Source: an uncultured Microbacterium sp. | Lineage (GTDB): Bacteria > Actinomycetota > Actinomycetes > Actinomycetales > Microbacteriaceae | Reading direction: 5' to 3' | Assembly: GCF_947488465.1 (NCBI RefSeq) | Contig: NZ_CANKZA010000001.1 | Coordinates: forward strand, 124,001 to 188,000 | DNA length: 64,000 nt | Shown: one piece after another, positions 1 through 11,895 of the stretch | Position numbering within the stretch: the stretch's first letter is position 1 | How the letters are laid out: every line of letters starts with the position of its first letter | Notes under the pieces: generated by a model | Told to the model about the DNA's origin: nothing | The model's input: the letters and a program-made list of their open reading frames with translations, nothing else | Databases searched by the model: none | Program-made: the position numbers and the translations under genes

Positions 1-198
1 CGTTTCGGCGACGAGCACCATGCTGTAGGGCAGGAGATCACCGCGCGCATCGGGATTGAGCAGGAACAGCATGTACGCCACGACACCGATCGTCGCGATC
101 ACCGAGACGAGGATGAAAAGCGCCGAGGTTTCGCTGGCGCGTATCGTCTTGCCGCGTCCGTCCACCCGCGTGAGATTGCTGTGCAGCGTACTGGTCAT
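1..198 (-). CDS. Membrane protein, N-terminal part only (possible family 2 glycosyltransferase)
   Basis: The reverse strand has an ATG ending at 198 and stays open to the window edge, giving the first 66 residues. It begins MTSTLHSNLTRVDGRGKTIR and then has one clear hydrophobic helix (residues about 26-45, LFILVSVIATIGVVAYMLFL), followed by NPDARGDLLPYSMVLVAET. A short cytoplasmic start, a membrane helix and then a GDLLPYS-type segment recall membrane glycosyltransferases of the cellulose-synthase type, but no catalytic motif lies in the window. It is divergent from rsmA. The CDS is well supported; the function is a guess. Confidence 0.5.
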   Translation of the reverse strand, partial: MTSTLHSNLTRVDGRGKTIRASETSALFILVSVIATIGVVAYMLFLLNPDARGDLLPYSMVLVAET

Positions 199-344
199 GT
201 TGCGTCCCCCCGGAAGCATCGATGGACTCCAGCGGCTGCGTTGGCGCTATCTCCATGGTGCGGCCGTGCCGATTCGACGGGGTTCCGCGGATGTGAACGT
301 CGCGTGACGATTGGCTGGACGGTCTCCCGGGTAGGGTGAAGGCC

Positions 345-1190
345 ATGCCCGTGACCCTTCTCGGTGCGTCGGAGATCCGCGCGCTGGCCGCTGACCTCGA
401 TGTCACACCGACGAAGAAGCTCGGTCAGAACTTCGTCGTCGACGCCAACACCGTCCGCAAGATCGTGCACGTCGCGCAGGTGGTGGCATCCGACCGCGTC
501 GTCGAAGTCGGCCCGGGCCTGGGATCGCTGACCCTCGCGATCCTCGAGACCGACGCGCGCGTCACGGCCGTCGAGATCGACCATCGCCTCGCCGAGCGCT
601 TGCCGGCGACCGCGCTCGCGCACGGCGTTCCGGCCGGCGCGCTCACGGTCGTCGACGCCGACGCTCTCCGGATCACCGAACTCCCCGGTGACCCCAATGT
701 CCTCGTGGCCAACTTGCCCTACAACGTCAGCGTGCCGGTCTTGCTGCACTTTCTGGAACACTTCCCCGGCATTGAACGCGGCGTCGTGATGGTCCAGGCG
801 GAAGTCGGCGAGCGTCTCGCCGCGCCGCCCGGATCGAAGGTGTACGGCGCGCCGAGCGTGAAAGCCGCCTGGTACGGGCCGTGGCGTCTGGCCGGCACCG
901 TCTCGCGCCACGTGTTCTGGCCGGTGCCGGGCGTCGACAGTGTGCTCGTCGGATTCCGCCGCGACCCTGAGCCGCGCGGCACGGAAGAAGAACGCCTGCG
1001 CACGTTCCAGATCGTGGATGCCGCGTTCCAGCAACGTCGCAAGATGCTCCGTCAGGCGCTCTCCGCCGTTCTCGGCGGGTCAGCGGCCACCGCATCGGAG
1101 ATCATGATCGCCGCGGGAGTGGACCCCACGGCGCGGGGTGAGCAGCTGACGATCGAGCAGTTCGTCGCGATCGCCCGCGCGGCCGGCTGA
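345..1190 (+). CDS. rsmA: 16S rRNA (adenine1518/1519-N6)-dimethyltransferase
   Basis: RsmA/KsgA dimethylates two adjacent adenines in the 3' hairpin of 16S rRNA during 30S maturation, using S-adenosylmethionine. The 281-residue product has the family opening TPTKKLGQNFVVD (21-33), the SAM-binding loop VVEVGPGLGS (52-61) and the catalytic NLPYNV motif (123-128). Start choice: a TAGGGT -10 box at 332-337 lies 7 bases before ATG 345, as in leaderless actinobacterial mRNAs. The in-frame GTG at 336 overlaps this box and is unlikely to be used. In many actinobacteria ispE directly follows rsmA; here three genes lie between them. Confidence 0.95.
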   Translation: MPVTLLGASEIRALAADLDVTPTKKLGQNFVVDANTVRKIVHVAQVVASDRVVEVGPGLGSLTLAILETDARVTAVEIDHRLAERLPATALAHGVPAGALTVVDADALRITELPGDPNVLVANLPYNVSVPVLLHFLEHFPGIERGVVMVQAEVGERLAAPPGSKVYGAPSVKAAWYGPWRLAGTVSRHVFWPVPGVDSVLVGFRRDPEPRGTEEERLRTFQIVDAAFQQRRKMLRQALSAVLGGSAATASEIMIAAGVDPTARGEQLTIEQFVAIARAAG

Positions 1191-1237
1191 ACCGGCCCGA
1201 CAGTGGACACCGACACGTCGTGTCGCGTTCACACGGC

Positions 1238-1260
1238 GTTACGAAACATGTCTGTAACAT
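1238..1260 (+). promoter_or_regulatory. Promoter and possible operator of the phosphoesterase gene
   Basis: GTTAC (1238-1242) is followed directly by GAAAC (1243-1247), six bases, then GTAAC (1254-1258). GTTAC and GTAAC form an inverted repeat with an 11-base spacer. The half-sites resemble GlnR-type GTnAC and GAAAC elements, but the order and spacing are not canonical. TAACAT (1255-1260) would serve as a -10 box for a leaderless start at ATG 1267, six bases further on. Both assignments are inference. Confidence 0.35.
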
Positions 1261-2190
1261 ATGGCCATGCGCATGGCCGAGCACCCGGCTCCCGAACGGG
1301 TCCTGCTCCACCTCAGTGATACCCATCTGCGCGCGGGAGATTCGCGCATCTGGGACGCCGTCTCCGGCGCCGAGCACCTCGCCCGCGCGCTCGGTGTCAT
1401 CGAAGCTTCGGGAGTCGCGCCGGATGCGATCGTCGTCACGGGCGACCTCGTCGATCTCGGTGAGCGCGCCGCCTACGCCGACCTGCGTGCGATGGTCGAG
1501 CCGTTCGCCGCCCGGCTCGACGCGCCCGTCGTGTGGGTGATGGGCAACCACGACGACCGTGCGGCCTTCCGGGCCGAACTATGGGATGACCACTCCGCCG
1601 ACCTCCGGCCGATCGACCGGGTCGACGAGTTCGATGGTTTGCGCATCATCACGCTCGACACGTCCGTGCCGGGCCACCACCACGGCGAACTCTCCGACGC
1701 GCAACTCGCCTGGCTCGCCGGCATCCTCGCGACGCCGGCGCCCCTCGGCACGATCGTCGCGATGCACCACCCGCCCGTGCCGAGCGTCCTCGCGCTCGCG
1801 GCGACGGTCGAACTGCGCGAGCAGCGCCGGCTGGAGCAGGTACTGCGCGGCACCGATGTGCGCGCGATCATCGCCGGCCACTTGCACTACTCGACGTTCG
1901 CGACGTTCGCGGGTGTCCCGGTGTCGGTCGCCTCATCCACCTGCTACGCGCAGGATCTGACTGTCCCGGTCGGCGGCACGCGGCCGCAGGACGGCGCACA
2001 GTCCTACAACTTGGTGCACATCTTCGACGACACCGTGGTGCACTCGGTGGTGCCCGTGGATGTGCCCCGGGTCATGGAATACACCGACCCGGCGGCTGCG
2101 CGCCAGCGCCTCGCCGACGCCGGTATCGCGGGAGTCAGTGTCCAGCGGCCGTCGGCGCCGCCGACGCGACCGCTGCAGATCGTCCGCTGA
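1261..2190 (+). CDS. Metallophosphoesterase, class III cyclic-nucleotide phosphodiesterase type
   Basis: This is a calcineurin-like two-metal phosphoesterase of about 309 residues, of the CpdA/Icc/Rv0805 type, which in relatives hydrolyses 3',5'-cAMP and other phosphodiesters in the cytoplasm. All metal-ligand blocks are present: HLSDTHL (17-23), TGDLVD (about 60), GNHDDR (about 95), MHHPP and AGHLHY. Three in-frame ATGs (1261, 1267, 1273) crowd the start; the TAACAT box favours 1267. The last 56 bases overlap, tail to tail, the end of the Stealth gene on the other strand. cAMP as substrate is a family inference. Confidence 0.85.
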   Translation: MAMRMAEHPAPERVLLHLSDTHLRAGDSRIWDAVSGAEHLARALGVIEASGVAPDAIVVTGDLVDLGERAAYADLRAMVEPFAARLDAPVVWVMGNHDDRAAFRAELWDDHSADLRPIDRVDEFDGLRIITLDTSVPGHHHGELSDAQLAWLAGILATPAPLGTIVAMHHPPVPSVLALAATVELREQRRLEQVLRGTDVRAIIAGHLHYSTFATFAGVPVSVASSTCYAQDLTVPVGGTRPQDGAQSYNLVHIFDDTVVHSVVPVDVPRVMEYTDPAAARQRLADAGIAGVSVQRPSAPPTRPLQIVR

Positions 2191-3727
2191 CGGCATCCGC
2201 TTCCCACGGGGCCGCGACCGGGAACATCCGCTCGAGCGTGTCCCGCAGAAGCGCCACGCGCAGCTCTTCGGGGACCTCGGTCTCGCCACCGTCGTTGAGG
2301 CAGAACATGTCCGCGTCGCGACGCCGCTCGAGCCTCTGCATGGCTCGCAGCGACGACGCCAGCGTCGTCTGCACGTACCGCACGCGCGGCTCAGCAGTCG
2401 ACACCGCACGCCCCGTCATCAGCGCGTAGTAGTGGTACAGGCTGTTGGTCATCGAAATGTCCGTGGCCGAGCGGAACCGTGACGCCGCGGTCCGGGCGAA
2501 GTCGGCGGCGAACTCCTGTTCGAGCTCGGCGGCGACGCTGCGGCGCAGCGGCGCCGCACAGTGCTCGAGGTCGCGCAGGATCGTCCGACCGAACCGCTCG
2601 TGCAGCAGCTCGCGGTTCACGCGGAGGGCGTTGTCGTGCCCGGAGCGCTCGAGCCGGGTGGGGCCGGAACCGATGCGGATCGCGCACTCGACGAACTTCG
2701 ACAGGCCGCCGGCCGTGAAGAACATCTCCGGCGAGACCGTGCGGCCGAAGAACATGTCGTCGTTGGAGTACAGGAAGTGCTCCGCGAGCCCCTCGATCCG
2801 GTGCAGCTGAGCTTCGACGGCATGCGAGTTGTGGGTCGGCAGGACCGTGGGGTCGGCGAAGAACTCTTCGCTGCGCACGATCGTCACTTTCGGATGCTCG
2901 ATGAGCCACGCCGGGGGAGGGGAATCGGTCGCGATGAAGATCCGGCGTACCCAGGGCGCGTGCATGTGCACGGACCGCAGCGCGTACCGCAACTCATCGA
3001 CGTGTCGATAGCGGGCCGGGCCGTCGTCGCCGTCGCCGACGACATACTCTTCGAGCTGTGCAGCGCGCTGGCGCTGGAAGGTGCTGGAAGACCCGTCGAC
3101 CCACGAGAAGACCATGTCGATCTCGGCGGTGACTTCGCCCGGCTGCGGATCGAACATCCCCGCGATCGTGCGCCACGTCCGTCCGTAGCGTTCCACGGTG
3201 GCCGGGACGAGATCGGCGGCCGCGAACACGCGTCGCGTCAATGCCGTCGGATGCGGGGCATGCACGGTGCCGTCGTGTGTGCGCCACGCCTCCACGCGCA
3301 CCGACTCGGCCAGGCCGTAGCGAAGTGCGCCGTTCGACGTCACGCGCGGGCGGAAGACCCGCAGCGACCAGGGCATCCCGGAATCGAAGACCGGAAGGTC
3401 GGCGGCGAGACGCGCCTGCGCTCCGCGCGGCTTGACGTAGAGCGGTTGCTCTCGCGAGAGATCCGCCAGGGCGCGGTGCGCCGCTTCCGACTCTCCGGCA
3501 TCCACCACGATGACCGGCGTGCGCAGGTCGTGTCGCACGAGCAGCGGATCGATCCCCGCCGCCGCCAGCGCATCGGCGATCATCCCGAGGTCAGCGACAT
3601 GCGCCTGCTCGGGGGTCACGTCATCGTGGATGATGTGCAGCACACCGTCCACCCAGCGAAGATCATCGCGCGTCAGCAAAGCCGACCAAGGGTGGGTGTG
3701 CGGGGGGAGCGCCTTCAGTGGCGGCAT
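2135..3727 (-). CDS. Stealth-family sugar-phosphate transferase
   Basis: Stealth proteins transfer hexose-1-phosphate units in making phosphodiester-linked capsule or wall polysaccharides. The 530-residue product has a poorly conserved first 200 residues, then Stealth region 1 ([12 protein letters not shown], 202-213), region 2 ([10 protein letters not shown] from about 244, through HNSHAVE and [12 protein letters not shown] at about 319-330), a region 3 with [17 protein letters not shown], and a short [13 protein letters not shown] segment. A good AAGGA ribosome site precedes ATG 3727. It is a single gene with no capsule genes nearby. The gene 3' end overlaps the phosphoesterase gene. The polymer it builds is unknown. 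Confidence 0.85.
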   Translation of the reverse strand: MPPLKALPPHTHPWSALLTRDDLRWVDGVLHIIHDDVTPEQAHVADLGMIADALAAAGIDPLLVRHDLRTPVIVVDAGESEAAHRALADLSREQPLYVKPRGAQARLAADLPVFDSGMPWSLRVFRPRVTSNGALRYGLAESVRVEAWRTHDGTVHAPHPTALTRRVFAAADLVPATVERYGRTWRTIAGMFDPQPGEVTAEIDMVFSWVDGSSSTFQRQRAAQLEEYVVGDGDDGPARYRHVDELRYALRSVHMHAPWVRRIFIATDSPPPAWLIEHPKVTIVRSEEFFADPTVLPTHNSHAVEAQLHRIEGLAEHFLYSNDDMFFGRTVSPEMFFTAGGLSKFVECAIRIGSGPTRLERSGHDNALRVNRELLHERFGRTILRDLEHCAAPLRRSVAAELEQEFAADFARTAASRFRSATDISMTNSLYHYYALMTGRAVSTAEPRVRYVQTTLASSLRAMQRLERRRDADMFCLNDGGETEVPEELRVALLRDTLERMFPVAAPWEADAVSGRSAAVASAAPTAAGH

Positions 3728-3832
3728 GTGTCCTTCTTTCCAAACCGTCGTTCTTGCAACGATAAGCGGGATTCGTTTCTCCGACGTTTCGCCGGGGGCT
3801 CACCTGTCCTCGGTGCTCGCTAGCCTGGGGGA

Positions 3833-4896
<1,064 letters not shown>

Positions 4897-4900
<4 letters not shown>

Positions 4901-5823
4901 CCTTGAGTCGCGTGCAGGACGGGCGGGTGCGTGTGCGTGCCCCCGGGAAGATCAATGTGTTCTTCGCCGTGGGCGACGTTCAGCCGGACGGCTACCACGA
5001 TGTCGCGTCGGTGTACCAGGCCGTCGGCCTCTTCGAGGACGTGTGGGCAACAATCGGCGAGGGCTACACCGTGGAGGTGACCGGCACCGTCGATGTCTCG
5101 GGTGTGCCGTTGGATGACCGGAACCTCGCGGTTCGCGCCGCTCGATCGGTCGCGCGCGCCGTCGGGTGGGAGGGCGGCATCCATCTCGAGATCCACAAGG
5201 GTGTCCCGGTCGCCGGCGGCATGGGGGGTGGGTCGGCGGATGCCGCGGCGACCCTCGTGGCCGTCAATGCGCTCCTCGGGGGAAACCTCAGCGCTGCCGA
5301 GCTGCACGTCCTCGGCGCCGAGCTCGGCGCCGACGTTCCGTTCGCCCTGCTCGGGGGGACGGCCGTCGGCACCGGTCGCGGCGACGAGCTTGCACCGGCG
5401 CTCGTCCGCGGGCGGTTCGAGTGGGTGCTCGTGACGCGCACCGACGGCTTGTCGACGCCCGCGGTCTACGGCGAACTCGACCGGTTGCGGGCGGCGCCCG
5501 ACATCCGACCACCCATCGCCGTGCCGACCGTCGCTCCGGGCGTGCTCGCGGCACTCCGCGCCGGAGATGCGCTCGCGCTGGCCGGTGCGATCGCCAACGA
5601 CCTCCACCCTGCCGCCTGCAGTCTTCTCCCCGCGCTGAACGAGGTCATCGATCGCGGTCTCACCGCGGGCGCCCTTGCCGGGTTCGTGTCCGGATCGGGG
5701 CCGACGATCGCCTTCCTCGCCGCTCCCGGCGGCGCAGACGCGCTCGCCCGGACGCTCCGCAGCGCCGGCTTCTCGGCCCTGGCGGCGCACGGCCCGGTGG
5801 CCGGTGCCCGCGTGCTCGCCTGA
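4897..5823 (+). CDS. ispE: 4-diphosphocytidyl-2-C-methyl-D-erythritol kinase
   Basis: IspE phosphorylates CDP-methylerythritol with ATP in the non-mevalonate (MEP) isoprenoid pathway. The 308-residue GHMP kinase has the substrate-binding start VRVRAPGKINVFFAVG, the ATP-binding glycine loop PVAGGMGGGSADAAA (about 105-119) and a C-terminal GFVSGSGPTIAFL loop. The GTG start overlaps the previous stop by four bases, and the aldo/keto reductase promoter probably drives both. Length is normal for the family. Confidence 0.93.
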
Positions 5824-5861
5824 TCCTTCTTCCCCCTCCGCCTCATTCGATGGGAGCCCCC

Positions 5862-7175
5862 ATGTCCGATCTCGCCACCCTGTTCCACGACGCGCCGCTC
5901 GACGACGGTCTCCGCAGCGGGGTCGCCGCGGCCGCGCTGGAGGTCCGCCGCGTCGACGACGCCGACCGCGCGCAGACCGATGCCTGGCTGGAAGCGGTCT
6001 CGCGCGGCTTCTTGGACGGCGAGCGCACCGAGGTCCAGCGGCAGGCATACTTCGACCACACCGCGCACCGGCGGAAGGTGGCCGTCTACGACGCCGGGTC
6101 GCCGCAGCCGGCGATCCCGGTCGCCACGTTCGCGTCCTGGGCAACCGAGCTCTCCGTGCCGGGCGGTACTGTTCCGGCGTGCGCGATCAGCTCGGTCACC
6201 GTCGCCCCCACGCATCGGCGCCGCGGGCTTCTGCGGCATCTGATGTCGGGTGAACTACGTACCGCCGCCGCGCTCGGCTTCCCGCTGGCGGCGCTCACCG
6301 TGAGCGAGTCGAGCATTTACGGCCGGTTCGGTTTCGGCGCGGCCGTCTCCGCTGCCGGGTGGGAGATCGACGTCCGGCGGGCGGGCTGGGTGGGGCCTGC
6401 CGCCTCCGGTCGCATCGACTTCGTGAGCCGCGAGCGAGGTCGGGAGATCGCCGAGTCGTTGCACGCTCGCATCCGGCCCGGGATGACGGGCGAAGTCGAA
6501 CGCCCCGGCGGTCAATGGGATTTCGCGTTCGGCACCCGCCCCGATGCCGACAAGCCCGAGCGGCTGCGCGTGCTGCACTACCGCGGCGACGGCGGGGAGG
6601 TCGACGGCCTGGCGCTGTACTCGGTGAGTGAGAACGAGGCCGACTTCGCGTCCTCCACGATCCATCTGACCATGCTCCTGGCCGCCACCGACGCGGCGTA
6701 CGCGAGCCTCTGGCAGTTCCTGCTGTCGATGGATCTGATCGCCACGATCCACGCGGGCGAGCTCGCCGTCGATGAGCCGCTGTGGTGGATGCTCGCCGAC
6801 CAGCGGGCGGCGAAGATCACCCTCCGCGACCACCACTATCTGCGGGTGCTGGATGTTCCGGCCGCGCTCGGCGCGCGACAGTTCGGCGCTGCGGACACGC
6901 TTGTGCTCGAGGTGGAGGACCCGCTCGCGATCGCCGGCGCCACCTTCGTGCTGACCGTGGACGAATCGGGAGCGGCGTCGGTCGACCCCGTCGATCATGC
7001 GCCGCTGGGCGAGCTTGCGGTACGCATCGGGATCACCGAGCTGTCCGCGATCCTGCTCGGCGGGGTCTCGCCGGTGACCCTCGCGCGGGCCGGTCGCCTC
7101 CAGACCGACGACCCGGCGCGTGTCGCCCGTGTGTTCGGCACGACCGCGGCACCGCGATTGAGCTTCTGGTACTGA
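5862..7175 (+). CDS. Eis-type GNAT N-acetyltransferase
   Basis: The 437-residue product has the three-part build of the Eis family: an N-terminal GNAT domain with the acetyl-CoA loop VTVAPTHRRRGLLRHLM (about residues 108-124), a second degenerate GNAT domain, and a C-terminal sterol-carrier-like domain ending in a free carboxylate (SFWY). Family members acetylate aminoglycosides, polyamines or protein lysines; the substrate here is not known. GGAG at 5852-5855 favours ATG 5862 over the upstream in-frame ATG at 5850. It starts 38 bases after ispE. Confidence 0.87.
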   Translation: MSDLATLFHDAPLDDGLRSGVAAAALEVRRVDDADRAQTDAWLEAVSRGFLDGERTEVQRQAYFDHTAHRRKVAVYDAGSPQPAIPVATFASWATELSVPGGTVPACAISSVTVAPTHRRRGLLRHLMSGELRTAAALGFPLAALTVSESSIYGRFGFGAAVSAAGWEIDVRRAGWVGPAASGRIDFVSRERGREIAESLHARIRPGMTGEVERPGGQWDFAFGTRPDADKPERLRVLHYRGDGGEVDGLALYSVSENEADFASSTIHLTMLLAATDAAYASLWQFLLSMDLIATIHAGELAVDEPLWWMLADQRAAKITLRDHHYLRVLDVPAALGARQFGAADTLVLEVEDPLAIAGATFVLTVDESGAASVDPVDHAPLGELAVRIGITELSAILLGGVSPVTLARAGRLQTDDPARVARVFGTTAAPRLSFWY

Positions 7176-7242
7176 TGCTCCGGCCCGCCAGCCCGCGCTG
7201 CTCGGCATCCTCCCCGCGCCGAGCGCCTACCCTGGAGAGGAC

Positions 7243-9033
<1,791 letters not shown>

Positions 9034-9062
9034 CACCCGCCCGGCGTTCGCGTCTCGCTGAG

Positions 9063-9092
9063 TTGTCTTCTCGATACCCCCGGGGGTATGCT
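9063..9092 (+). promoter_or_regulatory. Promoter with perfect CsoR/CstR-type operator
   Basis: A 16-base perfect palindrome, ATACCCCC/GGGGGTAT, fills 9074-9089. TTGTCT (9063-9068) and TATGCT (9087-9092), 18 bases apart, fit -35 and -10 boxes, so the operator fills the spacer and covers the first bases of the -10. TACCCC-GGGGTA palindromes are the known recognition sequence of CsoR/CstR-family repressors, and such a repressor is encoded at 11013-11288 in the operon this promoter would drive. Autoregulation by derepression is the natural reading. Confidence 0.85.
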
Positions 9093-9135
9093 GTGACCCG
9101 TGCCGATCGCCGCACAGCGAAGGGAAACAGCAGAC

Positions 9136-10809
9136 ATGAAGATCGTGGTCGTCGGCGGGGTCGCCGGAGGAATGAGCTGCGCCGCCCGCGCGCGGCGGCT
9201 AGATGAGAACGCCGAGATCATCGTGCTCGAGCGCGGTGCGCACGTGTCGTTCGCCAACTGCGGACTGCCCTACTTCGTCGGCGGGGAGATCACCGATCCC
9301 GATGCGCTGCTCGTCCAGACCCCCGCGTCGTTGCGCGCGTCGCTCAACCTCGATGTGCGCACCGGTCACGACGTGGTCGCCGTGGATGCCGCCGCCCACA
9401 CCGTCACGGTCGCCACAGTCGACGGGCTCGAGGAGATCTCCTACGACGCCCTCGTGCTCGCCCCCGGAGCCCAGGCCGCACGTCCTCCGATCTCAGGACT
9501 CGACTCCTCGCGCCTGCGCACGCTGCGCACGGTCGAAGACGCCCTCGCGCTCCGCGAGAAGGTCGAATCCGGCGCCCGTCGCGCCGTTGTCCTCGGCGCC
9601 GGATTCATCGGCATCGAGGCGGCCGAAGCGCTCGTGCAGCAGGGGCTGGAGACGACCGTCGTCGAGTTCGCCGCGCACGTTCTTCCGCCGCTCGAAGACG
9701 AACTCGCGTCCCTCGTCACCGATGAGCTGCGCCGCATCGGCATCGATGTGCGCGCCGGCGTCGCCGCGACGGCGATCGAAACCGGTGCCGACCACGATGT
9801 CGTCGTGCTCGGCGACGGGTCGCGCATCGACGCCGACCTGATCGTTCTGTCCGTGGGTGTGCGCCCCGACACAGCCGTCTTCGAATCCGCCGGCGTCGCG
9901 TGCGAACGCGGCGCGATGATCGTCGACGAGCACGGACGCACGTCGCTGCCGGACGTGTACGCCGTGGGCGATGCCACGGTCTCGACCGACGCGGTCACCG
10001 GCACGCGCCGCCCCGTAGCCCTGGCCGGCCCCGCCAACCGGGCCGGGCGTCTGGTCGCCGACGCGATCCTGCGTCCCGAGACCGCGCGTCCGATTCCCCA
10101 GCCGGTCGGCACCGCGATCGTGCGCGTCGGGGACCAGACGGTCGCCCTCACCGGCGCCAACCGCGCCGCGTTGCACGCGGCGGACATTGCCTTCCACTCG
10201 CTGCACCTGCACCCCGGTCAGCACGCCGGGTACTTCCCGGGCGCGTCGCAGATTCACCTGATCGTGCACGTGCGCGCGTCGGACGGACTCGTGCTCGGGG
10301 CGCAGGCGGTCGGCGGCGACGGTGTCGACAAGCGCATCGATGTGCTGGCCACCGCCATCCGCGCCGGGTGGAGCGTCGATGAGCTCATCGACCTCGACTT
10401 GGCCTACGCGCCGCCCTACGGGTCAGCGAAAGACCCCGTCAACATGGTCGGGATGCTGGGCGAGAACGTCATGAATGACACCGTGCGGCTCTGGTACGCG
10501 CAGGACGTGGCCGCCGTGCAGGAGTCGGCTTTCATCCTCGACGTCCGCACCCCCAAAGAGTTCGCATCCGGCCACCTGCCGGGCGTCCTGAACATCCCGC
10601 ACACCCAGCTCCGTGCGCGGCTCGACGACGTGCGCGCCGCAGCGGCCGGCCGCCCCGTACGGGTCATGTGCCAGTCGGGCGTACGCTCGGCGATCGCTCA
10701 CCGTGTGCTCGCGCAGGCAGGCTTCGACTCGGCGTCGATGTCGGGCGGCATGCTCACGCTGCGCGCCGTCCTGGGCGACCGTGCCGTCGCTGTCCTGGTC
10801 GGCAACTGA
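9136..10809 (+). CDS. CoA-disulfide reductase / rhodanese fusion
   Basis: This 557-residue FAD- and NAD(P)H-dependent pyridine-nucleotide-disulfide reductase has a C-terminal rhodanese domain. The FAD fold starts MKIVVVGGVAGGMSCAARAR. The single redox cysteine of the CoADR group is Cys42 in SFANCGLPYFVGG. The last 90 residues are a rhodanese with the active-site loop MCQSGVRS (Cys about 512). CoADR-RHD proteins reduce CoA disulfide, CoA persulfide or polysulfide. A CsoR-type operator upstream and a CstR-like repressor downstream support a role in clearing reactive sulfur. The leader is about 36 bases. Confidence 0.9.
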   Translation: MKIVVVGGVAGGMSCAARARRLDENAEIIVLERGAHVSFANCGLPYFVGGEITDPDALLVQTPASLRASLNLDVRTGHDVVAVDAAAHTVTVATVDGLEEISYDALVLAPGAQAARPPISGLDSSRLRTLRTVEDALALREKVESGARRAVVLGAGFIGIEAAEALVQQGLETTVVEFAAHVLPPLEDELASLVTDELRRIGIDVRAGVAATAIETGADHDVVVLGDGSRIDADLIVLSVGVRPDTAVFESAGVACERGAMIVDEHGRTSLPDVYAVGDATVSTDAVTGTRRPVALAGPANRAGRLVADAILRPETARPIPQPVGTAIVRVGDQTVALTGANRAALHAADIAFHSLHLHPGQHAGYFPGASQIHLIVHVRASDGLVLGAQAVGGDGVDKRIDVLATAIRAGWSVDELIDLDLAYAPPYGSAKDPVNMVGMLGENVMNDTVRLWYAQDVAAVQESAFILDVRTPKEFASGHLPGVLNIPHTQLRARLDDVRAAAAGRPVRVMCQSGVRSAIAHRVLAQAGFDSASMSGGMLTLRAVLGDRAVAVLVGN

Positions 10810-10827
10810 GGAAGAGGAGAATCATCC

Positions 10828-10989
10828 ATGTGCTACGCCGTGACGTGCAAGAAGTGCGGTAAGACGACCTGGTCGGGATGCGGACAGCATGTCGACCAGG
10901 TGATGCGGGGCGTTCCCCGTTCGCAGCGATGCGAAGGTCACGCCAAGGAGCCCGGCAACGGGTTCTTCTCCCGGCTGTTCGCCCGATGA
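10828..10989 (+). CDS. 53-residue Cys-rich microprotein of the sulfur operon
   Basis: A short gene sits 18 bases after the CoADR-rhodanese stop and 23 bases before the repressor start, with a clear GAGGAG ribosome site. The product starts MCYAVTCKKCGKTTWSGCGQ and ends NGFFSRLFAR. Cys2, Cys7, Cys10, Cys18, Cys35 and His21/His38 could bind zinc or carry persulfide. There is no signal peptide or membrane segment. I recognise no named family. Operon position suggests a sulfur-relay or metal-binding role, which is inference. Confidence 0.8.
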   Translation: MCYAVTCKKCGKTTWSGCGQHVDQVMRGVPRSQRCEGHAKEPGNGFFSRLFAR

Positions 10990-11012
10990 CTCGTAAGCAG
11001 GAGGAACCGATC

Positions 11013-11288
11013 ATGACCACGACCGACGCCGACGCGCAGCGCCGCATCCTCCATCGCCTGCGTCGTGCGCGCGGCCAGCTGGAAGCGGTGATCGCCGCCG
11101 TCGAGCAGGAGAAGCCGTGCCGTGACGTCGTGACGCAGTTGTCTGCTGTCTCGAGCGCGCTGGACCGTGCGGGATTCGCGATCATCTCGACCGCGATGAA
11201 GGACTGCCTGGCCGACCCCGAAGCAGCGGAAGCCGAGGATGGAGTGACGACGGCCGAGCTGGAGAAGCTCTTCATGATGCTCGCCTGA
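11013..11288 (+). CDS. CsoR-family repressor, CstR-like (persulfide-sensing) type
   Basis: This all-helical 91-residue repressor starts MTTTDADAQRRILHRLRRAR and has the DUF156/CsoR pattern RGQLEAVIAAVEQEKPCRDV. Copper-sensing CsoR proteins use Cys36-His61-Cys65. Here the equivalent residues are Cys36, Ala61 and Cys65, so the copper-ligand His is missing while both cysteines remain. That is the CstR pattern, where the two thiols react with persulfide. The rhodanese/CoADR partner and the upstream TACCCC-GGGGTA operator agree. AGGAGG precedes ATG 11013. A zinc or copper role is unlikely. Confidence 0.88.
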   Translation: MTTTDADAQRRILHRLRRARGQLEAVIAAVEQEKPCRDVVTQLSAVSSALDRAGFAIISTAMKDCLADPEAAEAEDGVTTAELEKLFMMLA

Positions 11289-11303
11289 GGGCGGTGCTCA
11301 CGA

Positions 11304-11801
11304 TCAGGAATCGAACTCCAGGCTGAGTTTGCGCAAGAGCGCGGCGAGGCGTTCGCGATCGGCACGCGGAAGTACCGCGAGAAGCTCGGCCTCAGCGTCG
11401 ACCAGGCGGGTGATGGCGGCATCCACGCGCGTGCGGCCGTCGTCGGTCAACGTGACCAGGACGCTCCGCCCGTCCGCCGGGTCAGCTTCACGCCGCACGA
11501 GGCGGCGGCCGACAAGGCGATCGATGCGGTTGGTCATGGTGCCGCTGGAGACGAGGGTCTGCAGCAGCAGTTGCTTGGGGCTCAGCTGAAATGGCTCGCC
11601 CGCGCGGCGGAGCGCCGAGAGCACATCCCATTCCCACGGCTCCAGGTCGCTGCGGCGGAAGGCCTCACGGCGAGCGCGGTCGAGGTGGCGCGAGAGACGG
11701 TCGACGCGGGAGAGTACCGCCAAGGGCGAGAAGTCGAGGTCGGGCCGCTGGGTGCGCCAGGCGCCGAGGATCCGGTCCACCTCATCGTGCTCGCTGCTCA
11801 T
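11304..11801 (-). CDS. MarR-family transcriptional regulator
   Basis: This is a 165-residue winged-helix dimeric regulator. The core is WEWDVLSALRRAGEPFQLSPKQL, recognition helix LVSSGTMTNRIDRL, wing RREADPADGRSVLVTLTDDG, with long helices at both ends for dimerisation. The start ATG at 11801 follows GATAAT by six bases on the reverse strand, a leaderless arrangement. It is convergent with the sulfur operon and divergent from tRNA-Gln. No likely target gene adjoins it, so the ligand and regulon are unknown. Confidence 0.87.
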   Translation of the reverse strand: MSSEHDEVDRILGAWRTQRPDLDFSPLAVLSRVDRLSRHLDRARREAFRRSDLEPWEWDVLSALRRAGEPFQLSPKQLLLQTLVSSGTMTNRIDRLVGRRLVRREADPADGRSVLVTLTDDGRTRVDAAITRLVDAEAELLAVLPRADRERLAALLRKLSLEFDS

Positions 11802-11895
11802 GGGTTCATTATCGCGTTTCGTGTGCGCGTGGGAGCGGGCGGCGCGGTCGTGGCAGACTGGATGCGTGGTGTGCGCCCCCGGGCGTCGCCCGTGA

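Noticed and set aside
336-344. GTG 336 as the rsmA start
   Set aside because: It overlaps the TAGGGT -10 box that best explains a leaderless start at ATG 345.
2561-3823. 420-codon forward open frame across the Stealth gene
   Set aside because: The conserved Stealth regions lie on the other strand; this frame has no recognisable motif and no ribosome site.
5166-5861. Upstream extension of the Eis-like gene
   Set aside because: The frame is open through ispE but translates to Arg-rich non-protein sequence; GGAG and ATG 5862 give the family-typical start.
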